64,000 bases of DNA from the NCBI GenBank assembly GCA_033032865.1, contig JAWHQI010000099.1:1807001-1871000 (forward strand), given 5' to 3'. Positions 12,701 to 23,475 of this stretch are shown piece by piece (position 1 is the first letter of the stretch; the number at the start of each line of letters is the position of its first letter). Source of the stretch: Dactylorhiza incarnata. Lineage: Eukaryota > Streptophyta > Magnoliopsida > Asparagales > Orchidaceae. The notes below the pieces were generated by a model, which saw only the letters and a program-made list of their open reading frames with translations, did not search any database and was not told the origin of the DNA. The translations under genes and the position numbers were made by a program.

Positions 12701-13027
12701 AAATTTAGCATGACTGACTTAGGTGTGGTGAAGACCATCCTAGGCATGGAAGTGAACTTTACGGATAAGGGTATCACCCTCAGCCAGAGTCACTACATCA
12801 GAATTCTACTAGAGAAGTGGGGTTATGATAAGTGCAGGAAGATTGAGACTCCATACGACTATAATAATAGACTGAAACCTCACGGCGGTTCACCTATTCG
12901 ACAGTTGGATTACTCCAAACTCATTGGCAGTCTAATGTATGCTACTACCTGCACTAGACCCGACATAGCGTTTACGGTCGGCATGTTGAGTATCTCGGGC
13001 TCTACATCGTCACTCGAAACATCTTGA
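9716..13027 (+). CDS. Ty1/copia gag-pol polyprotein (C4), lacking RNase H
   Basis: An open frame of 1103 codons with no internal stop. Seen in order: Gag (about 1-240; SHSEFSAWKR near the start), a CCHC zinc knuckle CYNCNKWGHCASDC (about 246-259), aspartic protease DSGATCH (about 303-309), the integrase HHCC finger (about 430-465) and catalytic residues in HSDICDYKS, NDRGGEY and NGIAERKNR, then reverse transcriptase from about 790 with QMDVKTAFLNG and the catalytic YVDD at about 972-975. The frame reaches CTRPDIAFTVGML and then runs into unrelated sequence at about 12989, ending at a chance stop. The RNase H domain, normally about 140 residues more, and the 3' LTR are absent, so the element cannot be autonomous. 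The start is the first ATG and gives a typical Gag N-terminus. Confidence 0.9.
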   Translation: MASLKKTSSLSSHVPLIKLEKFSHSEFSAWKRNTQFGMKFLNIFYTLQTDFADFQGGPDEAQWISDDDFCRDYLLNCLSNSLAETFGKLKRAKEIWTALEDQFKEEENMSKTHLVDKFMGFTFSEDREILPQIADLENLVAKLNIESVPLPDGFVAGAIIYKLPSAWYSFKTEMYRKKTQVSLKELKRFIYIEDENRTRHVKEVVSKQQSAANMITHPKRKPRSDRTRPPSNAPAVVDTSKKIKKCYNCNKWGHCASDCRQPKKPDANPPKPDNIAHMLNQTAPSHFVAKVGNVQASTDWWLDSGATCHVCNNSALLKDATPASETVTVANGSTAEVLQTGTVDLLLSSGTHLILKDVKYIPTLAANLISISLLSDAGMSFNISGGRVTLMVNSHYFGCAYVVNGMYRLSLANEVINQVSSTLIDPKTLHARLGHVNYRKLLLLARTHHIPLDTKTKFDKCEICAQTKITRTPFSQVSRSTRLIELIHSDICDYKSFVTRGGRKYLITFIDDFSRYTHIYLLKSKDEAFEKFQIFKNRVENQLDLKIKRLRNDRGGEYVSGEFRDFLASNGIIPETTAPYLPQSNGIAERKNRTLTEMLNSMLLTAGMPAAYWGEAALASNYILNMVPHAKLKQTPYELWFKRLPRFDHLKTWGCIVYVRIPDIRRSKLGPKTNTCVYLGCAVDSAADRFLDLSTNTVIESRDAVFFEDKFLRDKNLTLPGLPDTSSDTLVGTELRLPDTEPVHTSALESTKLSNRERVPKSFGTDFVTYHVEDDPSTYQEAMRSRDSLLWKEAIDDEMHSLMENHTWTLVDLPKGAKTIGSKWVLKKKLNPDGSIAKYKARLVAKGFTQVSGVDYFDTYSPVCHIATIRVLLAIASIERFVVHQMDVKTAFLNGDLTEEIYMRQPEGFVVQGLDTKVCKLIKSLYGLKQAPKLWHEKFDTRVKGLHFQSSLSDKCLCIRSSPHSVALICLYVDDMLILGTDQSEVEDVKVTLKSKFSMTDLGVVKTILGMEVNFTDKGITLSQSHYIRILLEKWGYDKCRKIETPYDYNNRLKPHGGSPIRQLDYSKLIGSLMYATTCTRPDIAFTVGMLSISGSTSSLETS

Positions 13028-13935
13028 ATGGAAGACTTTTTAGACATGGATACCTGTAAAAGGTTTGAATATTTGTTGTAATTTGGACGACAAACACAAT
13101 GAAGACTTGATAATGAATTCTTTTGATAAAAATGAGAGAAATTTTGTGAAAGATTGGAATTAACGACAATAAAACACAACAAATTTTGGAAATTATAAAA
13201 TATTTATTTTGGGTATTTTTGGAATAAATAAATGCAAATAAAACGTTTGGATGCCAAATTGATAAAAAATGGGAGAAAATTTATGAAAAATTCTCCATGA
13301 ATTTGGAATAATTTTTATAAAATGTCAATAGAAAAAAACACAAACATAAAAGATAAACGTCACAAAAATAATCACGAAGAATTTAGGAAGAATTGATCGA
13401 GAAAATCAAAACTTGCATGAATTTTTTGAATAGGAAATTGAGAAAAGTTGATAGTCAATGGAGATAAATTTGAAGGTTAGTATCTTAGAGAATAAATCTA
13501 GAAGTGAGAAGTCCGAATCCACAGAGATGGAGTAAAATGATGGTGATTCGACGAAGGGATCACAAAAAATGTTGAAAATGGAGTGATTTTGGATGTAAAA
13601 GGAGGGAGTTTGGGGGATAAACCGACTGTAGTGGGATGTGGGAGTTGGGGCAAACGAAATTTAAGTATAAAAATTCCACACGGCCCGAGACACACAGGCG
13701 TGTGCATCGAGTGTGTGCCATCGAAAATCGTTCTATAGTTTCCCCACGACTACAAGAGTTCAACCATGTATTTTGCACGCCACACGGTCGGGACACACGG
13801 GCGTGTGTCACGGGGCTTGTATTTTCCTATATCCTCAAATTGACCTCAATTTCTGATATTTACAATCTACTAAGGTTTTCAATCAATTTTTTCTCTATTC
13901 CAAATTAAAATTTTCCAAGGCTTTGCTTAAAATTT
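13028..13935. other. Unassigned A+T-rich sequence with CACACG/CGTGTG palindromes
   Basis: No gene is seen. The first 600 bp are strongly A-rich. At 13688-13815 there are inverted CACACGG...CCGTGTG-like words, and TATAAAAAT at about 13665. The order TATA then GTG-rich palindromes resembles the U3 parts of the Athila LTRs A1 and A2, so this may be a remnant of an Athila 3' LTR or spacer. Its sequence does not match the A1 LTR, and its junction with C4 at about 12989 shows no repeat end. Confidence 0.4.
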
Positions 13936-13939
13936 TCTC

Positions 13940-14760
13940 TCCAAATTATAACTTAACTCTATTTCCATTAACTTTAAATGTTCCATCAACCGGGTTAAAT
14001 AATTCAAATGTTCCATATGAAAAATTGTTTTTACTTTATAAGGCCCATACCATCGAGAACACAATTTTTCGAGGGAAAGCCGCAATCTAGAATTATAGAG
14101 CAGGACTTGATCGATGGGGTTAATTATTTTATTACCCCGTAGATGGTTGTCATGATATTTCTTAACTTACTCTTCAAGTTCATTAATTTGCAGATTAGGC
14201 TTCTCTTTCACAAGATTTATATAGCAATTCATATTTTTAAATTTTAATCGCCCAATAGGCCTTGTGTTCTAACTCAAGCGGCAAATGATAACCTTTTCCA
14301 TAAACGAGGCGATAGGTCGTTGAACCAATCAGTGTTTATATGTGGTCTATTCCTTGTGATTTGATTCCGCCGATTTTTCAAATATGCACTTTAATTCTCT
14401 ATTGAAAACTTCAACCTGCCCACTAGTTTGTGGGTGATATGGAGTGTCGATCTGGTGAAAGATGCCATATTTCTCCAAAATGTTTTTAAATTGCGCGTGA
14501 GTTGCAGAAGTGCGTGCCTCGATCACTAATTAGAACCCTTGGAGTTCCAAATCGAGAAAATAATTTACGCAAAAAAAAACTACAACCCTTGTCGTCATTT
14601 GTAGGTAATGCATGTGCTTCTACGCGCTTAGAAACATAGTCCACTACCACTAGGATATATTTATTTACAAATGATATAGGGAAAGGACCCATAAAGTTTA
14701 TCCCTCAAATATCGAAAATTTCACAAACAAGGATATAATTTTGCGGCATCTCATTGGCTC
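13940..14760 (-). pseudogene. Athila A1 integrase (broken)
   Basis: The longest piece (14692-14486) reads MGPFPISF, VDYVSKRVEA and LISDRGTHFCN, which are the first and second catalytic-aspartate regions of Athila integrases. Further left a different frame gives TPYHPQTSGQVEVFN, which holds the catalytic glutamate, at about 14440-14400. At 14110-14040 the frame KVLLYNSRLR and CSRWYGP is the conserved C-terminal end. The pieces are in different frames with stops between. Confidence 0.8.
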
Positions 14761-15189
14761 GTGATACATTTCCTGCCCGCTGACAACTATCATAACTTTG
14801 AATGAAACGATGGCATCTCTAAATAGATAAGGCCAGTAAAAGTCTATTTCTAGTACCTTCCAAGCTGTTCGGTTAGCACTATAGTACTCACTTGTTGGTC
14901 CGGCATGACGGTGGTAGAGAATATTCCATTCTTCCTCGAATGATACACATCTACAAATAAATGAGTCGGCACAGATTCGGAATAGATAAGGATCTTGCCA
15001 AAAGTAATATTTTAAATCAGAGAAAAAAAATCTTTTTCTGTTGATGCGTTAAGTCTGGTGGAAGAACCTTGACAACTAAATAATTAGCAAAATCTACAAA
15101 TCAAGGGTAATGTACCTTGGAAATGGTAGTGGCAACACAAAAGTACTCATTTGGAAAGACCTCAGATAATTCGAACTCATCCAATGCTT

Positions 15190-15480
15190 CGAGTAAGGGA
15201 TTCTCAAGACGGGATAAGTGATCAACCGCTAGATTTACGGTTCCCCTCTTGTCTCGGATCTCAAGGTCAAATTCTTATAATAGAAGGACACATCGAATGA
15301 GTCGAGATTTTTTGTCAGTTTTGTTAGGAGATAGTGCAAAGCGGAATGTTCTGTATATACTATAACATTTGACAATATTAAATACGACCTAAACTTATCA
15401 AAAGCAAATACCACCGCCAATAATTCCTTCTCCGTTGTAGTGTAATTATCTTGAGTCGATGTTAGCATTTTGCTAGCCTA
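15190..15480 (-). pseudogene. Athila A1 RNase H (broken)
   Basis: The frame 15468-15235 includes NYTTTEKELLAVVFAFDKFRSYL and TEHSALHYLL, the conserved RNase H core of gypsy elements (E in TEKELLA, then the D/E of the H-S-A-L-x-Y-L block). It then shifts frame. Confidence 0.8.
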
Positions 15481-15929
15481 ATAGATTGGATGAAAGTGTT
15501 TGTTGCATCGCTGTCCAAGGACAGTACCCACAACATAATTACTGGCATCACACATCAGTTCAAAAGGTAGTGTAAAATCAGGAGCTATCATTGTTGGAGC
15601 TTTTATCTGCTGCGTTTTGAGATAATCCAATGCACGGAGATATTCTGAATCGAAATTAAATTTTAATTAATTTTCTAAAAGTTTAGTTAAGGGTTTTGTG
15701 ATTTTCGAGACATCCTTAATGAAATGCATGTAGAAACCAGTATGACAGAGAAAATTATGAATGACTTTCACACTTGTAGGAGGCAGTAATTTTTCAATTA
15801 TTTATATATTCTCCTTATCCACTTTAATTCCTCTACTAGATACTTTATGTCCCAAAACTAATCCTTCCCAAACCATAAAATGACACTTCTCCCAGTTTAG
15901 AGCTAGATTAGTTTCTTCACACCTGACCA

Positions 15930-16400
15930 AGACTCATCTCAAAATTTTCAAACAAAGATTAAATGAATCACTAAATACCAAAAATATCATCCATAAAAAC
16001 CTCCATAATATCTTCCATAAGCTCATTAAAAATAACCAACATACACCTTTGGAAAGTCGTGGGTGCATTACATAATCCAAAGGACATTCGTTGATAAGCA
16101 AAAGTGTCAAAGGGACAAGTAAAAGTGGTCTTTTTTTGTCTTCCGGAGCAATTGGTATTTGGAAATATCCTGACAAACCATATAGAAAACAATAATATTC
16201 ATGTCCCAAGATCCTCTCCAAAATCTGATCAATAAAAGCGAGGAGAAAATGATTCTTGCGAGTAGCGTCATTGAGCTTTCTATGATCAATACAGACTCGC
16301 CACCCCATGACTGTCCTTTGAGGATTAAGCTCGTTCTTCTCATTCGCTACAACTATTAATCCACCTTTCTTAGGCGAACCTGTACCGGACTGACCCAAGA
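15930..16400 (-). pseudogene. Athila A1 reverse transcriptase (broken)
   Basis: Frame 16398-16107 and overlapping frame 16192-15971 together carry WRVCIDHRKLNDATRK, YFQIPIAPED, FGLCNAPTTFQRC and the catalytic FMDD (about 15985-15996). These are diagnostic for Athila reverse transcriptases. A one-base frameshift near 16130 splits the domain. Confidence 0.85.
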
Positions 16401-17030
16401 GCTATCAAAAATTGGGTAAAGTATCTCTGCATCCATCAATTTAATAATTTTGGCTTTAACATCTTTCATATTAGGATCTAGCCGACGTTGAGGTTGGATG
16501 GAAGAAAAATATTTTCCAATAAAATCTTATGAGTACAGAAGGTATGATTAATGCTCTTAATATCTGTTATCTTCCAGGCTATAGCATTTTTGTGGGTACG
16601 CAAAACCTCTATCAATTATGACTTCTCGAAGTCAGAAAGTCGGGAAGAAATAATTGTTGGTAATTTCGAGTCTCCTTCTAAATAAGTGTATTCCAAATAT
16701 TCGAGAAGTTTCTTCATCCACAACACAGTGATTCTTCAATAGAGTTTTTAGGATAATACATTGAGTTTAAATTTAGTGATGTAAATTTTAATATATGTGG
16801 TTCAAAATCCTATTGATCAAAAAAGTTTTGTTGGTCAATAATTTCCTTACGTGCAATATTTGGTATCTCCGGTTAAAGATAGTTGTAAAAGATCCTTACA
16901 TAAGAGTTTAGGTGAAAATTTCGGCACTAGGTCATCAATCACACCTATCATAAATTTGAGATCATCAAATTCTAACGGTTGTTTAATGACGTTTTTTTCA
17001 AAAAAAATTTGTCTCCACGTAAGTTGAGTG

Positions 17031-17285
17031 TCAATGACTCTCTCCTAATATTTTGTAGGATAATATAAGTAATAAATGCCTACCTATAACAATAGGTGTT
17101 ATCTTATCACTTTTTATGTCAAGAACAATAAAATCTGAGGGAAATATTAAATCATTTATATAAATCATTACATTCTTTACTATTCCTCCTACAACGTGAT
17201 AGTTTTTTCTATCAAAAAGTTGTATAATAACATCAATGGAATCAAGATTATATAAATATAATAACTTAAATAAGTCGAAAGACAT
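17031..17285 (-). pseudogene. Athila A1 retropepsin, C-terminal half
   Basis: Frame reads MSFDLFKLL, then DLIFPSDFIVLDIKSD and VIGRHLLL, matching the segment after the active site of Athila proteases. The catalytic D-x-G motif itself is not recovered. Confidence 0.7.
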
Positions 17286-17949
17286 TATATTAAAGACAAG
17301 AGTTTGATCAATATCTATTATGCCAGAAATATTTTCACTGATATGATAAAATGCATAAAATTTTCTAAACTGAACTTACTTAAATTAAGAAAATTTTCAT
17401 CTTCTAGTCTTTTAGTGTTACTACTTGTAGTGTTACTAACTAATTCTGTGATGAATAGTGAAAAATGAACAGGTTACACACTATTTAATGAAAATGATAA
17501 TTAAAAGATACATTGATACCTGATCGACTGTTAGTAGTCAGTTATTCGGTTTCCTTGCTTGATTTTTCTCTATTAAGTGCTTAGCCTGACTGCCTCTAGT
17601 AATCCCAATGTGGTTTCCACCAATTTCTTCAAATATGCCTCATGTTGTAACATGATCACTTCGACATCATCTAATTGCTTTGCAAACGTTCTGTGGCCAC
17701 AGGGAGGCAATATCCTTCTTCTACTTCCATAAATGGAGGGTGAAAAAGCAAGGAACATCTCTCTCCCAGTATTCGTCAACCATGAAGTTCTCTATTTTCA
17801 TCAAAAATAAAGTGAAGATTATCCAAATCATAAAATTTAACAAACAATCAATCACACAGGCACACAATATATAAAAAACAATTTGAAATATATATATATA
17901 TATATTTGATTAATAAAATTTAAAACAAATCAGATATTACAAAGTTGCA
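17286..17949 (-). other. Degenerate leader/gag interval of A1
   Basis: A+T-rich sequence with a short (TA)n run at 17887-17904. A 68-codon minus frame (17779-17573) shows no Gag motif. Either Gag was deleted or it is beyond recognition. Confidence 0.5.
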
Positions 17950-17967
17950 TTCCCGACAATGACGCCA
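17950..17967 (-). other. Primer-binding site of A1 (tRNA-Asp type)
   Basis: On the minus strand TGGCGTCATTGTCGGGAA. The intact site in A2 (45152-45169) is TGGCGCCGTTGCCGGGGA; four positions differ, three of them by C-to-T or G-to-A changes. Confidence 0.8.
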
Positions 17968-17973
17968 AAAAGT

Positions 17974-19925
17974 TGATACACATGATTCATGTCATGATCT
18001 AAGGCTTAAGATAGAGTGCATATTTTGTTAGGCAAGTGCACTTATCGCTTGTAATAGCTCATTTGTTATATCAATGTCGTATTTTATAAGGTCTTTGTAA
18101 GTACCTTGCTTCATTTTTCATTCTATTATCACGTCGATTTTAATGAGGATAAATTCATAATCCAGAATATGATTGTCCAGACCAAGATAATTTTGATAGA
18201 ATTAACAAATAGTGGTTTTATTCTATGAAAAGTAAGTATTTTTACAATATATTAAAATATATATCTTTATTTAAAAATAAAGGTTTGTCTCTCTTCTTCT
18301 CACTTTCTCTAGACCGTTGGGGTTCCACGCTCACTTTGGTCCCAAAATCTTATGGTTACTCGGAGCACTGGTTTTAGAGAGGTCTGCCTCAGATTTGAAC
18401 TATGAGTAGGGGCCCTAAAGATCACCTTACTATTCTGTGAGCCCTGTCACTAAGTTTTGCACATCTTAGACGAAAGAATAAAGCTTCCTATTCTTTCATA
18501 AAATTAACCTACCATTTTTATCCAAAGTATTATCAAACTAATAACAATTCCCAAAATCATATGACCTAAGTTATTAGTAACTAATATGAACTCAATATTA
18601 TAGAACTACTATAGATTCATTCTATTGTGAACTTGGATAAATCATAGGAAGTAGAGAGAAAAAAAAGGAGATTTGAGATTTTAGAAAACAAAGTAAAATA
18701 TATATTACTCAAGCACTTAGGAGTACATGATTACATAAACTAACACACACGAAATACATACAAAGAAAGAGGAGTGAAGAAGAAGAAAATATATAAGGAA
18801 ACCTACTAAAGTAGTCTCTTTACTCCATGGGTTCTTCTTCTTCTCTTCTCTTCATAGTGTTTCGTTCTAATCTGGATTTTCTCTCATTTATGGATCGAAT
18901 CAGACATATCTAGGGGTGTAACGGTTTGGTTTGGTTTAGTTTTGAAGCAAAATCGCAAACCGAATCACCCCTGCATAGTTCTAAGAATCTAGAACCGAAC
19001 CGCACAAATCATTGGAACCGAACCAACCTAAACTGAATGGTCGGTTTGGTTCGGTTTATGTGGTTTAAAAAAAATTAAAACATAAATACATAATCTAGTT
19101 CCGAAAATAAAAATTAAACGACATACATTATTTTTAACAAGTAAAAAACTGAAACATAAGTATAATTTTATCTTATTTGAAATGAAAAATCAATATACAT
19201 AATTATATGATATTATGTTATTAATATATTATAGATATATAGAAAAATTATATTGTAATATCTATGTGGTTCGGTTCGGTTTAACATTAAAAATTGTGAA
19301 CCGGACTGAACCGAGCGGTTTTTCAAAATTTGAAATCATAACCGAACCGCCGCATACAAAAACCGAACCGAACTGTGCGGTTTGGATTGGTTCAAATCGA
19401 TTTGGTGATTCGGTTGGTTTTTGCTTACACCCCTAGGCATATTTTCTTCAGGTTGAAGTCTTTTATTTATAGAGAAGCTCTATCGGCAGAAGTTAGAATC
19501 GCACACGCCCTTGGCACACGAACGTGTGCGATGGCCGTGTGCCTCAAAGATTGCACTGCTTCACTCATGTACGTGCATAGAGGTCGAATCCTGCATAAAA
19601 CTGATACACACTCTAGGTTCACGTGCGTGTGTCGCGGTCGTGTGCTTTTTAGAAAAGTGTGCCTCTTCACTCCAAACTGCCAACCAGGTATTAGGACACG
19701 ACTCAAAGCCATCCCTTGGTCGAAATTAGTGTTGATCCCTTTGTTGGTCTTATCCAAATGTGCACAAAATGTCCTATTTTGCTCTAAATCGTGTATATTT
19801 TCCTTGCACACTTAAACAAACATTAAAAATATAAAATAATCATATAAAATAATAGTTTTATTCAATTTAAAGACAATAAACACCGATGAAATATAGAATT
19901 AACCATATATAATTAGGCTTCATCA
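17974..19925 (-). mobile_element. 5' LTR of Athila element A1
   Basis: On the minus strand it starts TGATGAAGCC (19925) and ends just before the tRNA-Asp primer site, with plus-strand end TGATAC at 17974. A reversed TATA box (TCTATAAATAAAA on the minus strand, about 19460) separates U3 from R-U5. U3 (19480-19640) holds repeated GCACACG/CGTGTGC inverted words. A hAT MITE (18911-19435) is inserted. Without it the LTR is about 1.4 kb. It interrupts the RNase H of C0 at 19925. Confidence 0.75.
18911..19435. mobile_element. Non-autonomous hAT-type MITE, 525 bp
   Basis: Terminal inverted repeats TAGGGGTGTAA and TTACACCCCTA, flanked by 8-bp sites gacatatc (18903-18910) and ggcatatt (19436-19443) that match at six of eight positions, the hAT target-site length. 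The interior has no open frame and is full of GGTTCGGTT / AACCGAACC words near both ends, so the single strand can fold back over long stretches. No transposase is encoded, so movement would need a hAT transposase supplied from elsewhere. Confidence 0.75.
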
Positions 19926-20640
19926 AAAATTGTGAGATATAGTATGTTTATTTGTATTCCAGAAAATTAGAGAGGAGTCTAGCATTATAAAGTAGTCGGT
20001 CACATATCGACGCGTGCTGGGGCAGCTTGCCCAATCCAAGTCACTAAAGGAATGTAAGTGTAAGTCACAGCTAGACCGAAGTAAAATACCATATCCTGAA
20101 TACCCGTCGATGTATTGAATGGCAACATCAAAGTGCTCCCGCTGTGGTGCATGAGCGAGCTGGGACAAAACACAAACTACATAGGAAATTTTCTACGGGT
20201 TATGGTGAGGTAGATAAGCTGTCCAATGAGACACTGATATACCCCTCCATCGGCATAGTAGTCCCCTTCTGCCATGCCCAACTGATGTTCCTGATCCATG
20301 GGAGTTTCGACAGGTCTGCATCCAATCATGTCGGTTTCAGTCAGGATGTTCAATTCATATTTGTGATGGCGTTTGAACAAACCATTGGGTGATCGGGCTA
20401 CTTCGATGCCTAAGAAATATTTTAACGCCCCAAGGTCCTTGATGTGGAAGCATTTGTGTAGGTAATCCTTGAAAGCCAAATAAGCCTCTCGATTGTTTGA
20501 CATGAGAATGATGTCGTCAACATAGACCAAGAGGCTCAATAAACATCCTTTCGATGGAAAACAAACAATGAGTACTTTGCATGGGGTTGGGTGACCATAC
20601 CGCCGAAGTGCATTACTCAACTTTGTAAACCAATTGAGAG
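19926..20640 (-). pseudogene. C0 reverse transcriptase C-terminus and RNase H start
   Basis: Frame 20620-20177 carries LLVYVDDIILMSN (catalytic YVDD), FHIKDLGALKYFLGIEVARS and GQLIYLTITRR. A second frame (20168-19926) continues with the RNase H start DLDWASCPSTRRYVT and is cut at 19925 by the A1 LTR. A frameshift at about 20170 separates them. Confidence 0.85.
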
Positions 20641-21110
20641 AGTTGGCTCAATCCATATAAAGACTTAAGTAACGAAAGAACATCCCATCATTGCTTAAGT
20701 GGAAATCAGGGGGGTCACCGTATGTAGACCTCTTCATCTAAATCACCATGAAGAAATGAGTTATTGACATCCATTTGGTGTAATTTCCATTTGAGCAATT
20801 GCAACAGATAAGAAAATGCAGACGTATACAAGTTTGGCAATAGCTGCAAAACTCTTATGGAAGTCTAGGCCTTCAATTTGGGTGTATACATTGGCCACCA
20901 AACACACCTTGTATCTTTCAATGGTACTGTCAGACATTTATTTAATCTTGTAAGCCCATTTGCAGTCAGTAGGTGTCCACCCGGGCGGCAGAGCTTCCAA
21001 TTTCCATGTTTGATTTTCCTCGAGTGACATGATTTCTTTAGCCATATCGGCCCTCCATTCAAGGCTCTTCATGACATCGATATAGTTTTTTTTTTAACGA
21101 CAAAATCTAT
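20641..21110 (-). pseudogene. C0 reverse transcriptase N-terminus (frameshifted)
   Basis: Short frames give RADMAKEIMSLEEN-like and PPGWTPTDCKWAYKIK-like segments, the conserved start of the copia reverse transcriptase, in at least two frames. The LDVNNSFLHGD-like block is at about 20740-20780. Confidence 0.6.
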
Positions 21111-22491
21111 TGTCATTAGGAATGCCTTGTGACCCTAAGAAAAATTAGTAAATGTCACATAATTTACTAAGGGATACATTGTACCTTAGGATCCTTCATG
21201 GAATGGTGAACGGGAGGGTGGGTATGGTTATCTTCGGTATTCTTCAACATGCAAATAAGAATCACTTCTTTCCCTGTAGGTTATTTGTGTGATGATCGAC
21301 CCGATAGCTTTTGATGTGTAACTGTATGGATTGGTTTGTTGTTCACAGAACATGAATATGGAGATTTGGATGCAACGTATTCACCAAATGTTCCTAACCG
21401 AATGATGTTTTTTATGGGTGGATGCTTGCTTGAGTTTCAACTGACTGCCGAGAAAACAACATAGACGTCCAGTCTGTTGGGGGCGTAGTCATGCAGTGTG
21501 GCCTATCGTCATTTTCACTGACATTCTCCTGGTTCAGGCGTGTGTGCTCCCATGAGTTTGGAGTCGTATTTTTCAGCATCCCCAGGGTGTTGATGTTAGG
21601 ATCAACTATTTCAACATCGCCTCCAAGCTCGCCTCCTCCCCCTTTAGTGTGGTGCTCAATGTGCTGATTCAATACATCAAAGGGGAATTCCTCTATATGA
21701 AGGGAGACATCCCGAGAGACAAAAAAGACATTTCATTCAAAGTCCTAGAGTTTTCATCCTTTCTTGTTGCGGGGGTATCCAACGAAAATGCAACGTCAAC
21801 TTCTAGGACCCAAATTTATCCTTAATATGAGGATTGTAATGAGCATAGCAAAGGCAATCAAACATTTTGATGTAGTTGTACGAGGGTGTTTGATTCAAAA
21901 TTTCATGAGGTAATTTCTCCTAATTTAACCTTAGTTGTTCGATTGATCAAATATACAACAGTTAGGCCAAATTTTTTCTAAAACGGATAGGCAACACTGC
22001 TTAGAATCTCGAAACCTGAGACACCTCTACAAATTTCTATGTCTTGCATTCCACAATCCCATTTTATTGTGGCATGCCAACACAACTAGTTTCATGGAAG
22101 ATGCCCTTCTCTCTGTAGAATTCTCATAGATCAAATTCTAAACCATTATATTTGCGGATCCATGGTATTTTTATTGAATTGCATTGCCACCATCTGACAT
22201 AAATCCTTGGGTATATGTTGGTTTTGTGTTTCCCCCTTAGCAAAAAAAATCATATTGGTCAAAAAGTAGTGTGCGCCGCAGCAGGATGGTATTTTATAAG
22301 GTCTCCATAAATCATAATGAATGAGTTCGCAATGGTCCATAGAATTATTATGACTTAAAGGAAAGAGGGATTGAGTCTTTTGGTTTGGAAATTAACAAGC
22401 GTCACAGATTTCATTATTCTTACAATCAAAACCATGAACATATGAAAAAATTAATTATGATGAACCAATATTTTTCATTATTGATTTCCTT
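21111..22491 (-). pseudogene. C0 integrase and linker (decayed)
   Basis: Frame 22340-22146 carries ELIHYDLWRPYKIPSCCGAHYFLT, the first catalytic-aspartate region of copia integrases. At about 21790-21700 minus-strand frames give CIFVGYPRNKKG and VSRDVSLHIEEFPF, the integrase C-terminal region. The HHCC finger end (NNEICDAC) is at about 22430-22405. A hydrophilic linker (21672-21412) has no fold signature. Confidence 0.7.
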
Positions 22492-22496
22492 CAAAA
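22492..22496. other. Target-site duplication of C1, left copy (caaaa)
   Basis: Five bases before the C1 3' LTR; the same five bases follow the other end at 59155-59159. Confidence 0.9.
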
Positions 22497-23283
22497 TGTT
22501 TGCTAGAGAGCACGTAAGCTCGACCAGAGCACCTGTAAATTAGCTTGAGTAAGTACCTGCACGACCACTTAGCAGTATGCCGATACATAACCAAAATACA
22601 ACACAAAATAACATCAATAAAAGTGACACAGATTTAACGAGGAAACCCAATAGGGTGAAAACCATGGGGACGATCGGAGTCCAACCCAGAGAACTGACAC
22701 TAAAGATGTTTAAAAACAAATAGACAATTGCAAGGTTTTCCCTCCTCAATTCACACAGGATCTTTACCAACTTTGCACCACATAATATTACACAATAAAC
22801 AGTAGCATAAAAATTGCAAGTTACCAATAGTGGCGAACGAGACAAATCACACAAATCCTCTCCAAGATGCCTCTTCGAATCCTTTACCAAACCTGCTCCA
22901 GATCCAATCTGTATAGCAAAGTCTTCCTCGTCAAAGTCGCAGAGACGTCCAAAAGCTCTCCCCAAACTAAGACTGATTGTCACAAAGACCTTTCTAGAAA
23001 TATTCCAATGCTTGAGTTTGGAGATAAGTGGATACCTACCTCATCCTCCATCATGTCTATTTCTAGGGCCAAATCTATGAAGGTAGTGATGGTAGATGGC
23101 ATGAGGTAGATGTGGATGAAACTTCCCTTGGCCTCTTTCCTAGAATCTTCCCTCAAAAGCACATATTGATTTCCTTTGTCAAAGATGGCTAACCTCTTTC
23201 ACACTTGGCATGAAACACATGCTTGAAAAATATGGTCAAAAGGTAGTTAACTGCTTTCATACTTAGGAGAAAATATCTCATCA
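22497..23283 (-). mobile_element. 3' LTR of C1
   Basis: Starts TGTTTGCTAGAGAGCAC on the plus strand and ends CTCATCA. It aligns along its length to the split 5' LTR. A 147-codon minus frame (22983-22540) also appears, diverged, in the other LTR; it is LTR sequence, not a gene. Confidence 0.9.
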
Positions 23284-23297
23284 AATCTCCCCCTTTT
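23284..23297 (-). other. Polypurine tract of C1
   Basis: AAAAGGGGGAGATT on the minus strand, directly before the 3' LTR. Confidence 0.85.
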
Positions 23298-23475
23298 CGA
23301 CAAAGTGCAGAAACTTATCCTTTTGACAATTTGCCTCCCGTTAGGCCCTTCATCAACATATCTCCACCTTCAATCAATAGATCTAACACCACAATTTTGA
23401 GTTAATAAGATTCAAACCCATAGTTTTCTCCACAAATGATGGGAAATGTACCCAAAAAGTTATTCTTGTTTGATC
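23298..23475 (-). other. C1 3' untranslated region
   Basis: Short interval between the RNase H stop and the polypurine tract; nothing else seen. Confidence 0.6.

Larger units (their letters stand above)
13936..17973 (-). mobile_element. Internal region of Athila-type gypsy element A1 (decayed)
   Basis: Minus-strand pol order is protease (17285-17031), reverse transcriptase (about 16400-15930), RNase H (15468-15235) and integrase (about 14760-13940), which is the gypsy order and separates it from the copia elements nearby. A tRNA-Asp-type primer site lies at 17950-17967 next to an LTR. Many stops and frameshifts separate the domains. A recognisable Gag is missing between 17286 and 17949. The 3' LTR is not found. 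Confidence 0.8.
19926..22491 (-). mobile_element. Copia remnant C0 (integrase to RNase H)
   Basis: Minus-strand order is integrase (22340-21770), reverse transcriptase (about 21060-20200) and start of RNase H (20168-19926), i.e. copia order. The left end is cut by the A1 LTR and the right end by the C1 LTR. The sequence beyond C1 (from 59160) shows no recognisable copia domains, so the upstream part of C0 may have been lost before C1 arrived. Confidence 0.75.
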
